DNA from: Bacteroidia bacterium | Lineage (GTDB): Bacteria > Bacteroidota > Bacteroidia > NS11-12g > UBA9320 | DNA: 11,030 bases | Direction of reading: 5' to 3' | Assembly (NCBI GenBank): GCA_029253325.1 | Contig: JAQWZS010000193.1 | Coordinates: forward strand, 1-11,030 | In this document: positions 1 through 6,652 of the stretch, in pieces | Position numbering within the stretch: the first letter of the stretch is position 1 | How the letters are laid out: every line of letters begins with the position of its first letter | The notes under the pieces: model-generated | The model's input: only the letters and a program-made list of their open reading frames with translations | The model's database searches: none | Told to the model about the DNA's origin: nothing | Position numbers and translations under genes: made by a program

Positions 1-603
1 GTTTCCTTGTCAAACAATGGCACTGCACTTGCTATTGGTGCATATTACAATGATGGAAACGGCAGTAATTCTGGCCATGTTCGTGTACATGAGTACTCAA
101 GTGGAAGTTGGACTCAACTAGGATCTGATATAGATGGTGAAGCTGCAAACGATCAGAGCGGAAAATCTGTTTCCTTATCAAGTGACGGAACTAAAGTGGC
201 TATTGGAGCTAATCGAAATGATGGTAATGGGACAGATGCTGGCCATGTTCGTGTATATGAGTACTCAAGTGGAAGTTGGTCTCAACTAGGATCTGATATA
301 GATGGTGAAGCTGCTGGTGATTACTTTGGGTCAGCTGTTTCCCTATCAGATGATGGAACTATTTTAGCAGTAGGTGCTATCTTTAATGATGGTACTGGAA
401 CAAATGCCGGTCAAGCAAGAATTTATAGGTACTCAGGTAGTAGTTGGTCTCAACTGGGATCTGATATAGATGGTGAAGCTGCTGGTGATTTCTTTGGGAA
501 AGCTGTATCATTATCAGGTGATGGCACCAAGTTAGGAATAGGGGCTAATAGAAATAGCGGGAATGGAACAAATGCGGGTAGTATTAGAACCTACAATATT
601 AGT
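1..603 (+). repeat. 168-bp in-frame tandem repeats inside the propeller gene
   Basis: Units begin at bases 1, 169, 337 and 505 (the last is shorter and diverged), an exact 168-bp period equal to 56 codons. The best conserved block, from the YSSGSW codons to GEAA, is nearly identical in DNA: bases 94-146 and 262-314 differ at one position, and the copy at 430-482 is only slightly more diverged. Synonymous sites are conserved too, which points to recent duplication or gene conversion. The array probably continues upstream of the window. Confidence 0.9.
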
Positions 604-1167
604 GCTTCACTACCAGTAGATTTAGTTTATTTTGATGTTCATGCTAGTAATAACCACAGTTCAAGTCTTCACTGGGCCACCGCTAGTGAGATTAACAACA
701 GTCACTTTGAAATAGAACGCAGCTATGATGGAAAAACTTTTGAATCAGTGGGCGAAGTAACTGGAAATGGCAATAGTCAACACCAAATTGTATACAGTTA
801 TTTGGATGAAGGTATTCGTCTAATGGTAAACACCGTGTTCTACCGACTCAAGCAAGTAGATTTTGACGGTACTTCTGAGTATTCTGATATTCGCGTAGTT
901 CGTTTTGATGAATTGGGAAATGGTATACACTTGTCTGCATATCCAAACCCAATGACTAACGAATTGTCTTTGATAGTGAGTTTATCTAAAGAAGAAGCTT
1001 ATCAAATAGGAGTAACCAATTTGCAAGGGTCAAAAGTGCATCACGAAAATCACATATTCACCAATGGTATTCATAAGTTGAATACTTCTGAGTGGAATAG
1101 TGGAATGTACATTCTTCAAGTAGCCTCTGACCAGGGAACAAAGCACGTCAAAGTGATAAAGAAATAG
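1..1167 (+). CDS. Secreted beta-propeller-like repeat protein with T9SS type A sorting domain (5' truncated)
   Basis: The reading frame is open from base 1, so the start lies upstream; 388 residues are visible, ending at TAG 1165-1167. The first ~200 residues are 56-residue repeats (VSLSxDGTxxAIGA...NDGNGTxAGHVRVYEYSSGSWSQLGSDIDGEAAGD), a pattern typical of FG-GAP/integrin-like beta-propeller proteins in Bacteroidota. Next comes a roughly 100-residue Fn3-like segment (bases ~610-906) with the motifs LHWATASEINNSHFEIERS and FYRLKQVDFDG, common just before sorting domains. The last ~80 residues (from ~925) hold AYPNP, a GMYILQV strand and a basic end, the signature of a T9SS type A sorting domain. 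The protein is therefore probably exported across the outer membrane and attached to the surface or released. Ligand and exact role are unknown. It is more GC-rich than most genes in the window interior. Confidence 0.88.
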   Translation, partial: VSLSNNGTALAIGAYYNDGNGSNSGHVRVHEYSSGSWTQLGSDIDGEAANDQSGKSVSLSSDGTKVAIGANRNDGNGTDAGHVRVYEYSSGSWSQLGSDIDGEAAGDYFGSAVSLSDDGTILAVGAIFNDGTGTNAGQARIYRYSGSSWSQLGSDIDGEAAGDFFGKAVSLSGDGTKLGIGANRNSGNGTNAGSIRTYNISASLPVDLVYFDVHASNNHSSSLHWATASEINNSHFEIERSYDGKTFESVGEVTGNGNSQHQIVYSYLDEGIRLMVNTVFYRLKQVDFDGTSEYSDIRVVRFDELGNGIHLSAYPNPMTNELSLIVSLSKEEAYQIGVTNLQGSKVHHENHIFTNGIHKLNTSEWNSGMYILQVASDQGTKHVKVIKK

Positions 1168-1171
1168 TAGG

Positions 1172-1201
1172 AAGATTCGATAAGAGTTTCAAAGTCCCTA
1201 C
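1172..1201. repeat. Left copy of a 30-bp imperfect direct repeat
   Basis: This begins four bases after the stop codon of the propeller gene. It matches 10354-10383 at 26 of 30 positions, including an unbroken 11-base block AAGATTCGATA and a TCAAAG core. It sits between an inverted TAGTAGG (1165-1171) / CCTACTA (1197-1203) pair and just before a terminator. It could be a boundary repeat of an inserted segment or a dispersed intergenic element. Confidence 0.55.
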
Positions 1202-1215
1202 TAATAAAATCAAGG

Positions 1216-1242
1216 AGCTTCGCAGATTGCGGGGCTTTTTTT
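1216..1242 (+). terminator. Rho-independent terminator of the propeller gene
   Basis: A 9-bp stem AGCTTCGCA (1216-1224) / TGCGGGGCT (1228-1236), with two G-U pairs and a GAT loop, is followed directly by a run of T (1236-1242). The G-U pairs become mismatches on the other strand, so it should work for rightward transcription only. It closes the gene ending at 1167 and protects the convergent gene at 1303-2937. Confidence 0.8.
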
Positions 1243-1302
1243 GTTTTATCGTCTAGCATTTCACGTTTAGCCTCTATTAGTAGCTAAATTTGAGGGTTCT
1301 TC

Positions 1303-2937
1303 TCAGTTTTTTAAAAACTTGTAGGTGAGTTTTTCATTACTTGACTTGTCTTTTGCTTCAATAATATAAGTACCAGCAGAAAGATGTTTTATATTTATAG
1401 AGTTACCTGAAAGTGACATCAGCTTATTACCTACCATATCATATAATTCTAAGTCATATTCTATATCACTATCTAGTTTTACAAGAGACGATGCAGGGTT
1501 GGGATAAATTACAAGAACTGAATTAGCCAGGGGATTGTATGATAGATTTGAATAATTTAAATCTATTTCAATTTCAATCATTTCTATCTCTAAATTATTA
1601 TTTTGAAAACCAGATATTTGACTTCCCAAAAAACATAACTTATCATCTCGCATAAAAGGGTTAATTACTGCAGGTGAATAATTATCCATTTCAAATCTTA
1701 ATTTCTCTGAGTTATAAAAATCAAATTTTCCTAATCCATCTCCAAGCCAAATACTTTTATTTAAAGTGACAGCTCTTTGAATTTCATCCCAATAAGTGTC
1801 AGGATTGCCAGATAAATCACCTGAAAAATAGTCTGTGCCTCCATTTGTTCTTAATATAATATCTAAATTTCCATCTTTATTGGCATCTAAAACAACGAAT
1901 TCTCTAAACCTTAATTCGTCAAAGGGGAAAACTTTAGTATATGATAAATTAAAATCACCCTTACCATCACTTAGCCACACTTCAAATGAATTAAAACTTG
2001 AATCTTCATCATCATTCCCATCACCATCAATATCGCCAGCAAAAAACTCTCTTGCTACAGAAATGTCTTTTATTCCATCATTGTTAAAATCTTGGCATAT
2101 GATACTGGTTGCTCCTAAAGCTTGCTGACCAAAATCACTAATTTGATCAGATCTGAATTCCAATTGGAAAGATTGCATATTTTTATCATAAGAGTATACT
2201 TCAATTCTATTTGCGGTGTCATTCCAAGTGCCACCGTATGAAGCCGTGATTATTTCATTTCTGTTATCACCTAAAACATTGTCAATATCAATTGTAAAAG
2301 GCATATCATTATCAGGTGCCCAAAATTCATTATTTCGGGTAAAAGATCCATCATTATTTTGAATAAAGATTCCATATGTATACCAAGTAACACCGTCTGC
2401 TGATGTGCTGGGAACACCAGCAAAATCAATAAGATCATCATTGTTCAAATCTCCAATAGATACACCATGGAAGTATCCCATTTCATTACTATCATTCACC
2501 AAAGTCCAATCAATCCCGTTTGAGGTTATTTTTCCCCACCAAATATTTCCAAGCCAGGGCTGATCTCCATGTTCACCGCAATCACCAATAACAAATTCAT
2601 TGCCATTCATAATCTTAACGTTTCGGGGTACATTCATTAGAACCTGATCATAAATTTTATGTAAGTTCCATTCTCCATTTTCCTTTTTCATTAAGATAGA
2701 TGGTGCAGGTTTTCCTTCGGTCGGTGTTGTGCCGGGGAGTAATAAAAAATCATCCCCATCAATACTAAAATACAAGTCAGCACTTACGTTCAAAAAAGTT
2801 TCTTCAAGATTGTTTAAGTCGAGTCCAATATCCTCATCAAAAAAAATTTGGTTAGTTGTAATACTTCCAACTTGTGAATAAACTTGTTTAGTGTAAATAG
2901 ACAAAGAAATGATTATCAGAAAAATATATTTTTTCAT
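1303..2937 (-). CDS. Secreted FG-GAP/VCBS-type repeat protein with T9SS type A sorting domain
   Basis: A 544-aa protein starting at ATG 2937. Residues 1-21 form a signal peptide (MKKYIFLIIISLSIYT..., likely cleavage VYS-Q). The body contains calcium-loop motifs typical of FG-GAP/VCBS repeats: DLNNDDLID (163-171), DFNNDGIKD (283-291), DIDGDGNDD (302-310) and DANKDGNLD (351-359). These are joined by strand-rich segments such as VWLSDGKGDF and IWLGDGLGKF, suggesting a seven-bladed propeller. The last ~70 residues (VLVIYPNPASS..., LSAGTYIIEAKD, ending FLKN) are a T9SS type A sorting domain. It is therefore a full-length exported surface or released protein. It is convergent with the propeller gene on the left and has its own promoter, so it looks monocistronic. 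The substrate is unknown. It is a different family variant from the protein at 1-1167, and the repeats do not align closely. Confidence 0.9.
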   Translation of the reverse strand: MKKYIFLIIISLSIYTKQVYSQVGSITTNQIFFDEDIGLDLNNLEETFLNVSADLYFSIDGDDFLLLPGTTPTEGKPAPSILMKKENGEWNLHKIYDQVLMNVPRNVKIMNGNEFVIGDCGEHGDQPWLGNIWWGKITSNGIDWTLVNDSNEMGYFHGVSIGDLNNDDLIDFAGVPSTSADGVTWYTYGIFIQNNDGSFTRNNEFWAPDNDMPFTIDIDNVLGDNRNEIITASYGGTWNDTANRIEVYSYDKNMQSFQLEFRSDQISDFGQQALGATSIICQDFNNDGIKDISVAREFFAGDIDGDGNDDEDSSFNSFEVWLSDGKGDFNLSYTKVFPFDELRFREFVVLDANKDGNLDIILRTNGGTDYFSGDLSGNPDTYWDEIQRAVTLNKSIWLGDGLGKFDFYNSEKLRFEMDNYSPAVINPFMRDDKLCFLGSQISGFQNNNLEIEMIEIEIDLNYSNLSYNPLANSVLVIYPNPASSLVKLDSDIEYDLELYDMVGNKLMSLSGNSINIKHLSAGTYIIEAKDKSSNEKLTYKFLKN

Positions 2938-2950
2938 ATTTAATAGTACT

Positions 2951-2958
2951 CAAAAATA
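2951..2958 (-). promoter_or_regulatory. Bacteroidota -7 box for the 544-aa secreted protein
   Basis: On the minus strand the sequence is TATTTTTG, an exact match to the Bacteroidota TAnnTTTG consensus, ending 13 bases before the ATG at 2937. A good -33 TTTG is not obvious at the expected 19-21 bp spacing. The match is short and the region is AT-rich, so confidence is moderate. Confidence 0.5.
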
Positions 2959-2989
2959 ATATTATTTGACTTGTTTGCATCGAATAAGT

Positions 2990-3085
2990 CATCGGGCTGC
3001 TTTTTTTGGCCTTCTTTCTGTACTTGCTTAGAGAGCCCTTGCTTAGAATGGTGTTGTAGCCCTGTGGTTTGGTATTGGTAAACGT
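2990..3085. other. GC-raised intergenic segment with a short direct repeat
   Basis: The 233-bp gap between the divergent genes at 2937 and 3171 contains a block clearly richer in G+C than its surroundings (25 of 60 in 3001-3060, against about 28% in a nearby coding sample). It includes TTGCTTAGA twice (3024-3032 and 3039-3047). An open frame crosses it on the minus strand, but it overlaps the start of the secreted gene and has no protein-like features. This may be a remnant of a repeat element or a structured leader; I could not fold a convincing hairpin by eye. Confidence 0.3.
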
Positions 3086-3170
3086 TAGTTTTTCTGTGTA
3101 ATCACTTATTTTAGTATTATGATTAAAGGTCATTTCTTAATAAAATAGGTATATTTATGTCGCTTAGCAT

Positions 3171-3683
3171 ATGAAAAAAGGTTATACAAAATATCACATA
3201 ATTGATAAAAAAATTCTTGTAAAGGTTCTATTCCATGATTATTTGGTCATAAAAAAAATGCTTGCTCCTGAAGGCAATAAAATTAAAATGTTATCAACTT
3301 TATTTTCAATAAATCCTAATAATTGGAGAGTTACAGGCATAACACTTGCCGCATTAGAAATTTTTAAAAAACATGATTTTAAAAAAGTTCCTAGGATGGG
3401 AATAAATCGATCTCATTTGATACAGAGACATAAATTTTACAAGCATTTATTAAATATTGAAATTTCTAATGAACAAAAATTTTGGGAAAATTATTACAAA
3501 AATGACAGAACTGTACTTGCAACTTCATCAGAAAATATGAAAAATTCTTCTACAATAACTGAAGGTGCATTGATCGTCCCTAATGATAACAGAAATCTTT
3601 TTAAAACCTCAGGTTACTCATGGAAGCACAAAGATGAAGAGGAAAATTTTCTAAGAGCCCTTTATTACAAATTACAAAAATGA
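3171..3683 (+). CDS. Hypothetical protein, 170 aa, family not recognised
   Basis: The frame opens just after a stop at 3165-3167, so ATG 3171 is the first possible start; it ends at TGA 3681-3683. There is no signal peptide or membrane segment and the composition is basic and soluble. A conserved-looking central to C-terminal pattern stands out: NRSHLIQRHKFYKHLL (79-94), FWENYYKNDRTVLATSSEN (104-122), a proline-containing LIVPNDNRNLF (134-144), then GYSWKHKDEEENFLRALYYK. The regularly placed His, Asn, Asp and Glu residues could form a metal or catalytic site, for example in a small nuclease-like fold, but I cannot tie them to a named family. It stands alone on the plus strand, converging with the five-gene operon; the 88-bp gap between them has no clear terminator. 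A TATATTTA sequence (3150-3157) is a one-mismatch -7 box. Confidence 0.65.
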   Translation: MKKGYTKYHIIDKKILVKVLFHDYLVIKKMLAPEGNKIKMLSTLFSINPNNWRVTGITLAALEIFKKHDFKKVPRMGINRSHLIQRHKFYKHLLNIEISNEQKFWENYYKNDRTVLATSSENMKNSSTITEGALIVPNDNRNLFKTSGYSWKHKDEEENFLRALYYKLQK

Positions 3684-3771
3684 TAGCTTAAAATTTCACA
3701 GTTTAATCAAGTTTTTAATCTATGACTCGTCGCTTATAAAATTCTATTAGACCAAATTAATAAGTTTCAGT

Positions 3772-4128
3772 CTATTGGTCACTCTTGTTAATACCATATA
3801 AAATCAATGAATATAATAGTAGCAAAAGTCCCATAGAAATGATAAGAAATGGAATACTTGTGCTAATAGAAGTAATAAAAATATTTGCAATTAAACTTAC
3901 AAAAAATGACACCAAAGACAAGGTCTTTATTAAGGTTGTAATCCTGGAAGTTTTAAATGTTATTCCAAATGATGAAAGTAATGTAATCAAGGAAAAAACA
4001 AATGCAAAAAGCATGGATATCTCATCAAAATAGGTGTCCGGATTATTATTGCTAAAAGCGAAAAAGCCATAAGCTACCAAAGAACTTAATGATATAGATA
4101 TAATTGAAGGGATTAAATTAAATTTCAC
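3772..4128 (-). CDS. Small four-TM membrane protein, last gene of the SPFH/GYF operon
   Basis: I place the start at GTG 4128, giving 118 aa. The open frame extends upstream to an ATG at 4233, but those 35 codons lie inside the preceding GYF_2 gene in another frame and encode a low-complexity, non-membrane stretch. GTG 4128 falls 2 bp after that gene's stop, a typical translationally coupled junction. From this start the protein is almost all membrane: predicted TM helices at about 5-26, 38-58, 64-87 and 92-113, with short loops and the tail NKSDQ. No charged catalytic residues lie within the helices. I do not recognise a family. Given the tight spacing to an SPFH protein and a zinc-ribbon/TM protein, a role as an inner-membrane partner or anchor is plausible but inferred. 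Confidence 0.75.
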   Translation of the reverse strand: MKFNLIPSIISISLSSLVAYGFFAFSNNNPDTYFDEISMLFAFVFSLITLLSSFGITFKTSRITTLIKTLSLVSFFVSLIANIFITSISTSIPFLIISMGLLLLLYSLILYGINKSDQ

Positions 4129-4130
4129 GA

Positions 4131-4487
4131 TTATTTTATTTTTTGTGGAAATGGTGGTGGTGTAAGTGCTACTAATCTGATTACCTCGGGAATTTTTTCT
4201 GCTATTTCCCAGGAAAGCATTCCTGGTCTCCACAAATAAGTTTCATTAACAATTTTTTTGTCCCTAACCAACTGAGTAATATCATGATTGGAAAGAGGCC
4301 CCATCTGATTTCCATCAATTATAGCATAAAACAAGGTTTCTGCAGAGGCTTGGTTATGCATTGATGCTCCAGGAACTTTCATTGTTTCGATAGATTGGTT
4401 CATACTTTTTACCATTTGTTGGGCTATGGTCATGCCAATTCCAAACTCTACCAGGTTATTAATTGAAAAAAAATTGTTATCGTTCAT
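4131..4487 (-). CDS. Stand-alone GYF_2-domain protein with proline-rich tail
   Basis: I place the start at ATG 4487 (118 aa, MNDNNFFSINN...). The frame stays open to 4577, but that extra part overlaps the SPFH gene out of frame and encodes only a shadow sequence. ATG 4487 lies 11 bp after the SPFH stop. Residues 15-32 are a Gly/Met/Gln-rich helix (FGIGMTIAQQMVKSMNQS). Residues ~52-105 form a GYF_2-type domain: FYAIIDGNQMGPLSNHDITQL, then TYLWRPGMLSW. This keeps the family's GP turn and the W-x-x-GM-x-x-W signature. The tail TPPPFPQ is proline-rich. GYF domains typically bind proline-rich peptides, so the tails here and on the SPFH protein could be mutual ligands (inference). The whole protein resembles the C-terminal part of its SPFH neighbour and may derive from it. 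Confidence 0.82.
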   Translation of the reverse strand: MNDNNFFSINNLVEFGIGMTIAQQMVKSMNQSIETMKVPGASMHNQASAETLFYAIIDGNQMGPLSNHDITQLVRDKKIVNETYLWRPGMLSWEIAEKIPEVIRLVALTPPPFPQKIK

Positions 4488-4498
4488 ATTCAAAATAT

Positions 4499-5836
4499 TT
4501 AAGGTGTTGGAGGAGGTGGTTGTGTTGAGCCCATAAAAACTGAAGCAAGTTCTTGAACATCTCCTGCTTGCTGCCAATTATCCATTCCCTGCTTCCATAC
4601 GTGCGTTTGCTTAGTAAATTCTCCAGAAGCTGCAAATTGTTTTAATTGATCTAAAGTAAATGGACCAGCTTGTTGACCATTATTTGCAACCATATAGGAC
4701 ACAGCCGGTGCAGGTGGTGGAGTGTTTTGGTGTTGGTTCATTCCAGACATCATATTGCCCATCATTCCTGCCATACCACTTCCAACTGCACCTCCCATAG
4801 CCATACTTGCCATCATTGAACCTGGGTCCATAGTGCCTCCTGCACCGCCGCCACCAGAACCCATCTTGCCTAGACTGTCAGCTGCTGTTTTTGCAACCTC
4901 AGTTTGTTGGTTGAGCTGATGTGCAGACATATTTTGGGATTCAGTAGTAAGCTTCTGAGCCCGTTGCATTTCTTCACGCTGAATTTTTAATGTTTCCTGC
5001 ATGTTTTCAGCATTAATTCGTTGCGTATCTTCAAGGTTTTTAATTCCAACATCTGTTTGAGCTACAGTGGTCTTCTCTTGTTGTTCACGTGTTACCTTAA
5101 TTAACTTTTGATACTCTTCACTCTCCTTATCAAAATCTAATGTGGCCAGATCAAATCTCTTAAGATTTACCCCAAAATCATTTTCCAAAGCATCTTTCAA
5201 TCGTGTATTTATTAAATCATTAATTTCCAGAATTTTACGTTCCATTTGTAAAACTGGAATATTGTTAGACTCAGGAATGCTGGTAATAATCCCTTTAACA
5301 TTTTTGATTAACGCATCTTTAATAGATTCTTTAAAATCATCCAGCTCAAAATTGATTAATCGAGTTAATTTTATGAATGATTTATAGTCCGTAATGTTAA
5401 AAGTAATAGTACCTCTCGCAGCTACTGGAACTCCAAAATCTAAAAACCTTGGGTCGTACACATTAAAATAGGGTACCCCAAACCTAATTTGATTATTGCC
5501 TGCTAAATTAATAAAGTAAATCTCCGCTTGAAAAGGAGACTCACCTCCAAATGCTGCACCGACAATATTGGACAAAACAGGAAAGTTTGCTGTCTTAATC
5601 TTATGATCAAATGGCCCTTCAATAAAATCTTGGACGCTTCCGTCTTTTTGTTTGTAGACAAATACGGCAAGTTCACCTGCATTGACTTTTAGACTACTCC
5701 CATATCTTATTGCATTTTCCTTTTTTGTGGTATTAGCTTCACCGCTAGGTCTCCACTTGTGTATTAAATATTCCTGTTCGTCACAACGAATGACGTCTAA
5801 AAACCCACCTTCTGATTTATTTCCAAATAATCCCAT
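4499..5836 (-). CDS. SPFH (band 7, YdjI-like) protein with C-terminal GYF_2 domain
   Basis: A 445-aa protein starting at ATG 5836, 6 bp after the upstream gene. Residues ~20-230 match the YdjI-type SPFH family (sometimes annotated 'virion core protein'): FIEGPFDHKI, an aromatic YFINL strand, GVPYFNVYDPRFLDFGVPVAARGTITFNITDYKSFIKL, then a helical region ending in NLKRFDLATLDF. Residues ~235-325 are a charged, Gln-rich coiled coil. Residues ~323-368 are a Gly/Met-rich linker (GSGGGGAGG, MMASMAMGG, GMAGMMGNMMSGMNQ). Residues ~380-432 are a GYF_2 domain (YMVANNGQQAGPFTLDQL, VWKQGMDNW), followed by a PPPPTP tail. There is no signal peptide or TM helix, so it probably oligomerises on the cytoplasmic face of the membrane. 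In Bacillus subtilis, YdjI acts with YdjG, YdjH and the PspA-like YdjF in membrane stress. Here the zinc-ribbon/TM neighbour could be its membrane anchor. Confidence 0.9.
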   Translation of the reverse strand: MGLFGNKSEGGFLDVIRCDEQEYLIHKWRPSGEANTTKKENAIRYGSSLKVNAGELAVFVYKQKDGSVQDFIEGPFDHKIKTANFPVLSNIVGAAFGGESPFQAEIYFINLAGNNQIRFGVPYFNVYDPRFLDFGVPVAARGTITFNITDYKSFIKLTRLINFELDDFKESIKDALIKNVKGIITSIPESNNIPVLQMERKILEINDLINTRLKDALENDFGVNLKRFDLATLDFDKESEEYQKLIKVTREQQEKTTVAQTDVGIKNLEDTQRINAENMQETLKIQREEMQRAQKLTTESQNMSAHQLNQQTEVAKTAADSLGKMGSGGGGAGGTMDPGSMMASMAMGGAVGSGMAGMMGNMMSGMNQHQNTPPPAPAVSYMVANNGQQAGPFTLDQLKQFAASGEFTKQTHVWKQGMDNWQQAGDVQELASVFMGSTQPPPPTP

Positions 5837-5842
5837 ATTATT

Positions 5843-6628
5843 TTATTTTTTTGATTTAATAACTCGAGCGTCTAATAAAATTTGCTCGATAGACTTAACA
5901 GTTGAACTATCGTCTTTCATTGAAAGTTTTGCCTTCATAAATACCTGTTCAGCCTTCTTTTTCCAAATTGAGTTCCACTTGGTTATGTATTTACCTTCTT
6001 CATCAAATTTTTTAATAAAGCTAACTTGTTTAATCTTACTTACGGATAGTGTAATAAATTCAATAATTTCCTCTCTAGAATTAGGAACTGGAAAATTCAT
6101 AACCATTTCTTCCTTTCTTGAATCAGTTGTTGACCACTTAGCCGGTTTTGATTTATTTATGATGAAGTTAATTAATTTTATGGGTAGAAGAATCCACCAA
6201 AAAATCCACCACTTTAGAAGTGTACCCACACTAAATCCGGATTTATCTTCTGAGGTATTAAACAAAACAACCTTTCTGTTAGACTCTAGTTCATCAAGTT
6301 TTTCAAAAAACTTTGTAATATTTTGAGAAGCATCAATATTTCTAAATTCTGTACCACAATCAGCACACTTAGAGGCAAATGATGGAGCAATAGAACCACA
6401 TGCCGGACACTTTTTTACATCTCCAAGCTTATCGGATTTTGGAGCTGAATTAGTTGACTTACTGTCTTTTTGTTTTTCAAATAATTTCGCATCCAAAACC
6501 ATTTCAAATTCATCTAGATCTACTCCAAATTTTTCAGCTTTTTTAAATAAAATTTGCTTTTCTTTTTCGGTCAACTCTCCATCCATGAGAGCCATTTCTA
6601 TTAGTTTTTCTAGTTCTTCGTTGTACAT
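5843..6628 (-). CDS. TerB-like, zinc-ribbon, single-TM membrane protein
   Basis: A 261-aa protein from ATG 6628, 24 bp after the 706-aa gene. Residues 1-50 (MYNEELEKLIEMALMDGELT, EKEKQILFKKAEKFGVD) look like a short TerB-like helical module with an acidic MDGELTEKE loop. Residues 74-91 are a zinc ribbon, CPAC-x10-CADC (Cys 74, 77, 88, 91), followed by GTEF. After a helical linker, residues ~135-157 form one strongly hydrophobic TM helix (WWIFWWILLPIKLINFIIN). The C-terminal ~100 residues are basic, helical and amphipathic. The zinc-ribbon-plus-TM plan recalls Bacillus YdjG/YdjH, the membrane partners of SPFH protein YdjI, which fits its place next to the SPFH gene. No enzymatic motif is seen. 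The TerB assignment rests on a short stretch and is less sure than the zinc ribbon. Confidence 0.8.
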   Translation of the reverse strand: MYNEELEKLIEMALMDGELTEKEKQILFKKAEKFGVDLDEFEMVLDAKLFEKQKDSKSTNSAPKSDKLGDVKKCPACGSIAPSFASKCADCGTEFRNIDASQNITKFFEKLDELESNRKVVLFNTSEDKSGFSVGTLLKWWIFWWILLPIKLINFIINKSKPAKWSTTDSRKEEMVMNFPVPNSREEIIEFITLSVSKIKQVSFIKKFDEEGKYITKWNSIWKKKAEQVFMKAKLSMKDDSSTVKSIEQILLDARVIKSKK

Positions 6629-6652
6629 AATATATGATAAGTCGAGTTTATA

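Noticed and set aside
1267..1290. TTTAGC/GCTAAA hairpin as a terminator for the minus-strand secreted gene
   Set aside because: The 6-bp stem is not followed by a T run on the minus strand.
3040..3110. Possible integron attC-like site around AACGTTAG
   Set aside because: The core does not fit GTTRRRY/RYYYAAC on either strand and no matching partner arm was found.
2888..3133. Minus-strand 81-codon open frame upstream of the secreted FG-GAP gene
   Set aside because: It overlaps that gene's signal-peptide region out of frame, has no domain-like or membrane pattern, and crosses the GC-raised intergenic patch; it is more likely chance.
3418..3426. TTGATACAG inside the 170-aa gene as another regulator site
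   Set aside because: A single half-site within coding sequence, without the 11-bp partner; consistent with chance.
3684..3771. Possible bidirectional terminator between the convergent 170-aa gene and the operon
   Set aside because: Only 5-bp arms (CTTAT/ATAAG) and a TTTAATC direct repeat are visible, with no stem followed by a T run.
5682..6326. Plus-strand 214-codon open frame opposite the SPFH and zinc-ribbon genes
   Set aside because: It lies antisense to two well-supported coding regions and its translation is hydrophobic shadow sequence without domains.
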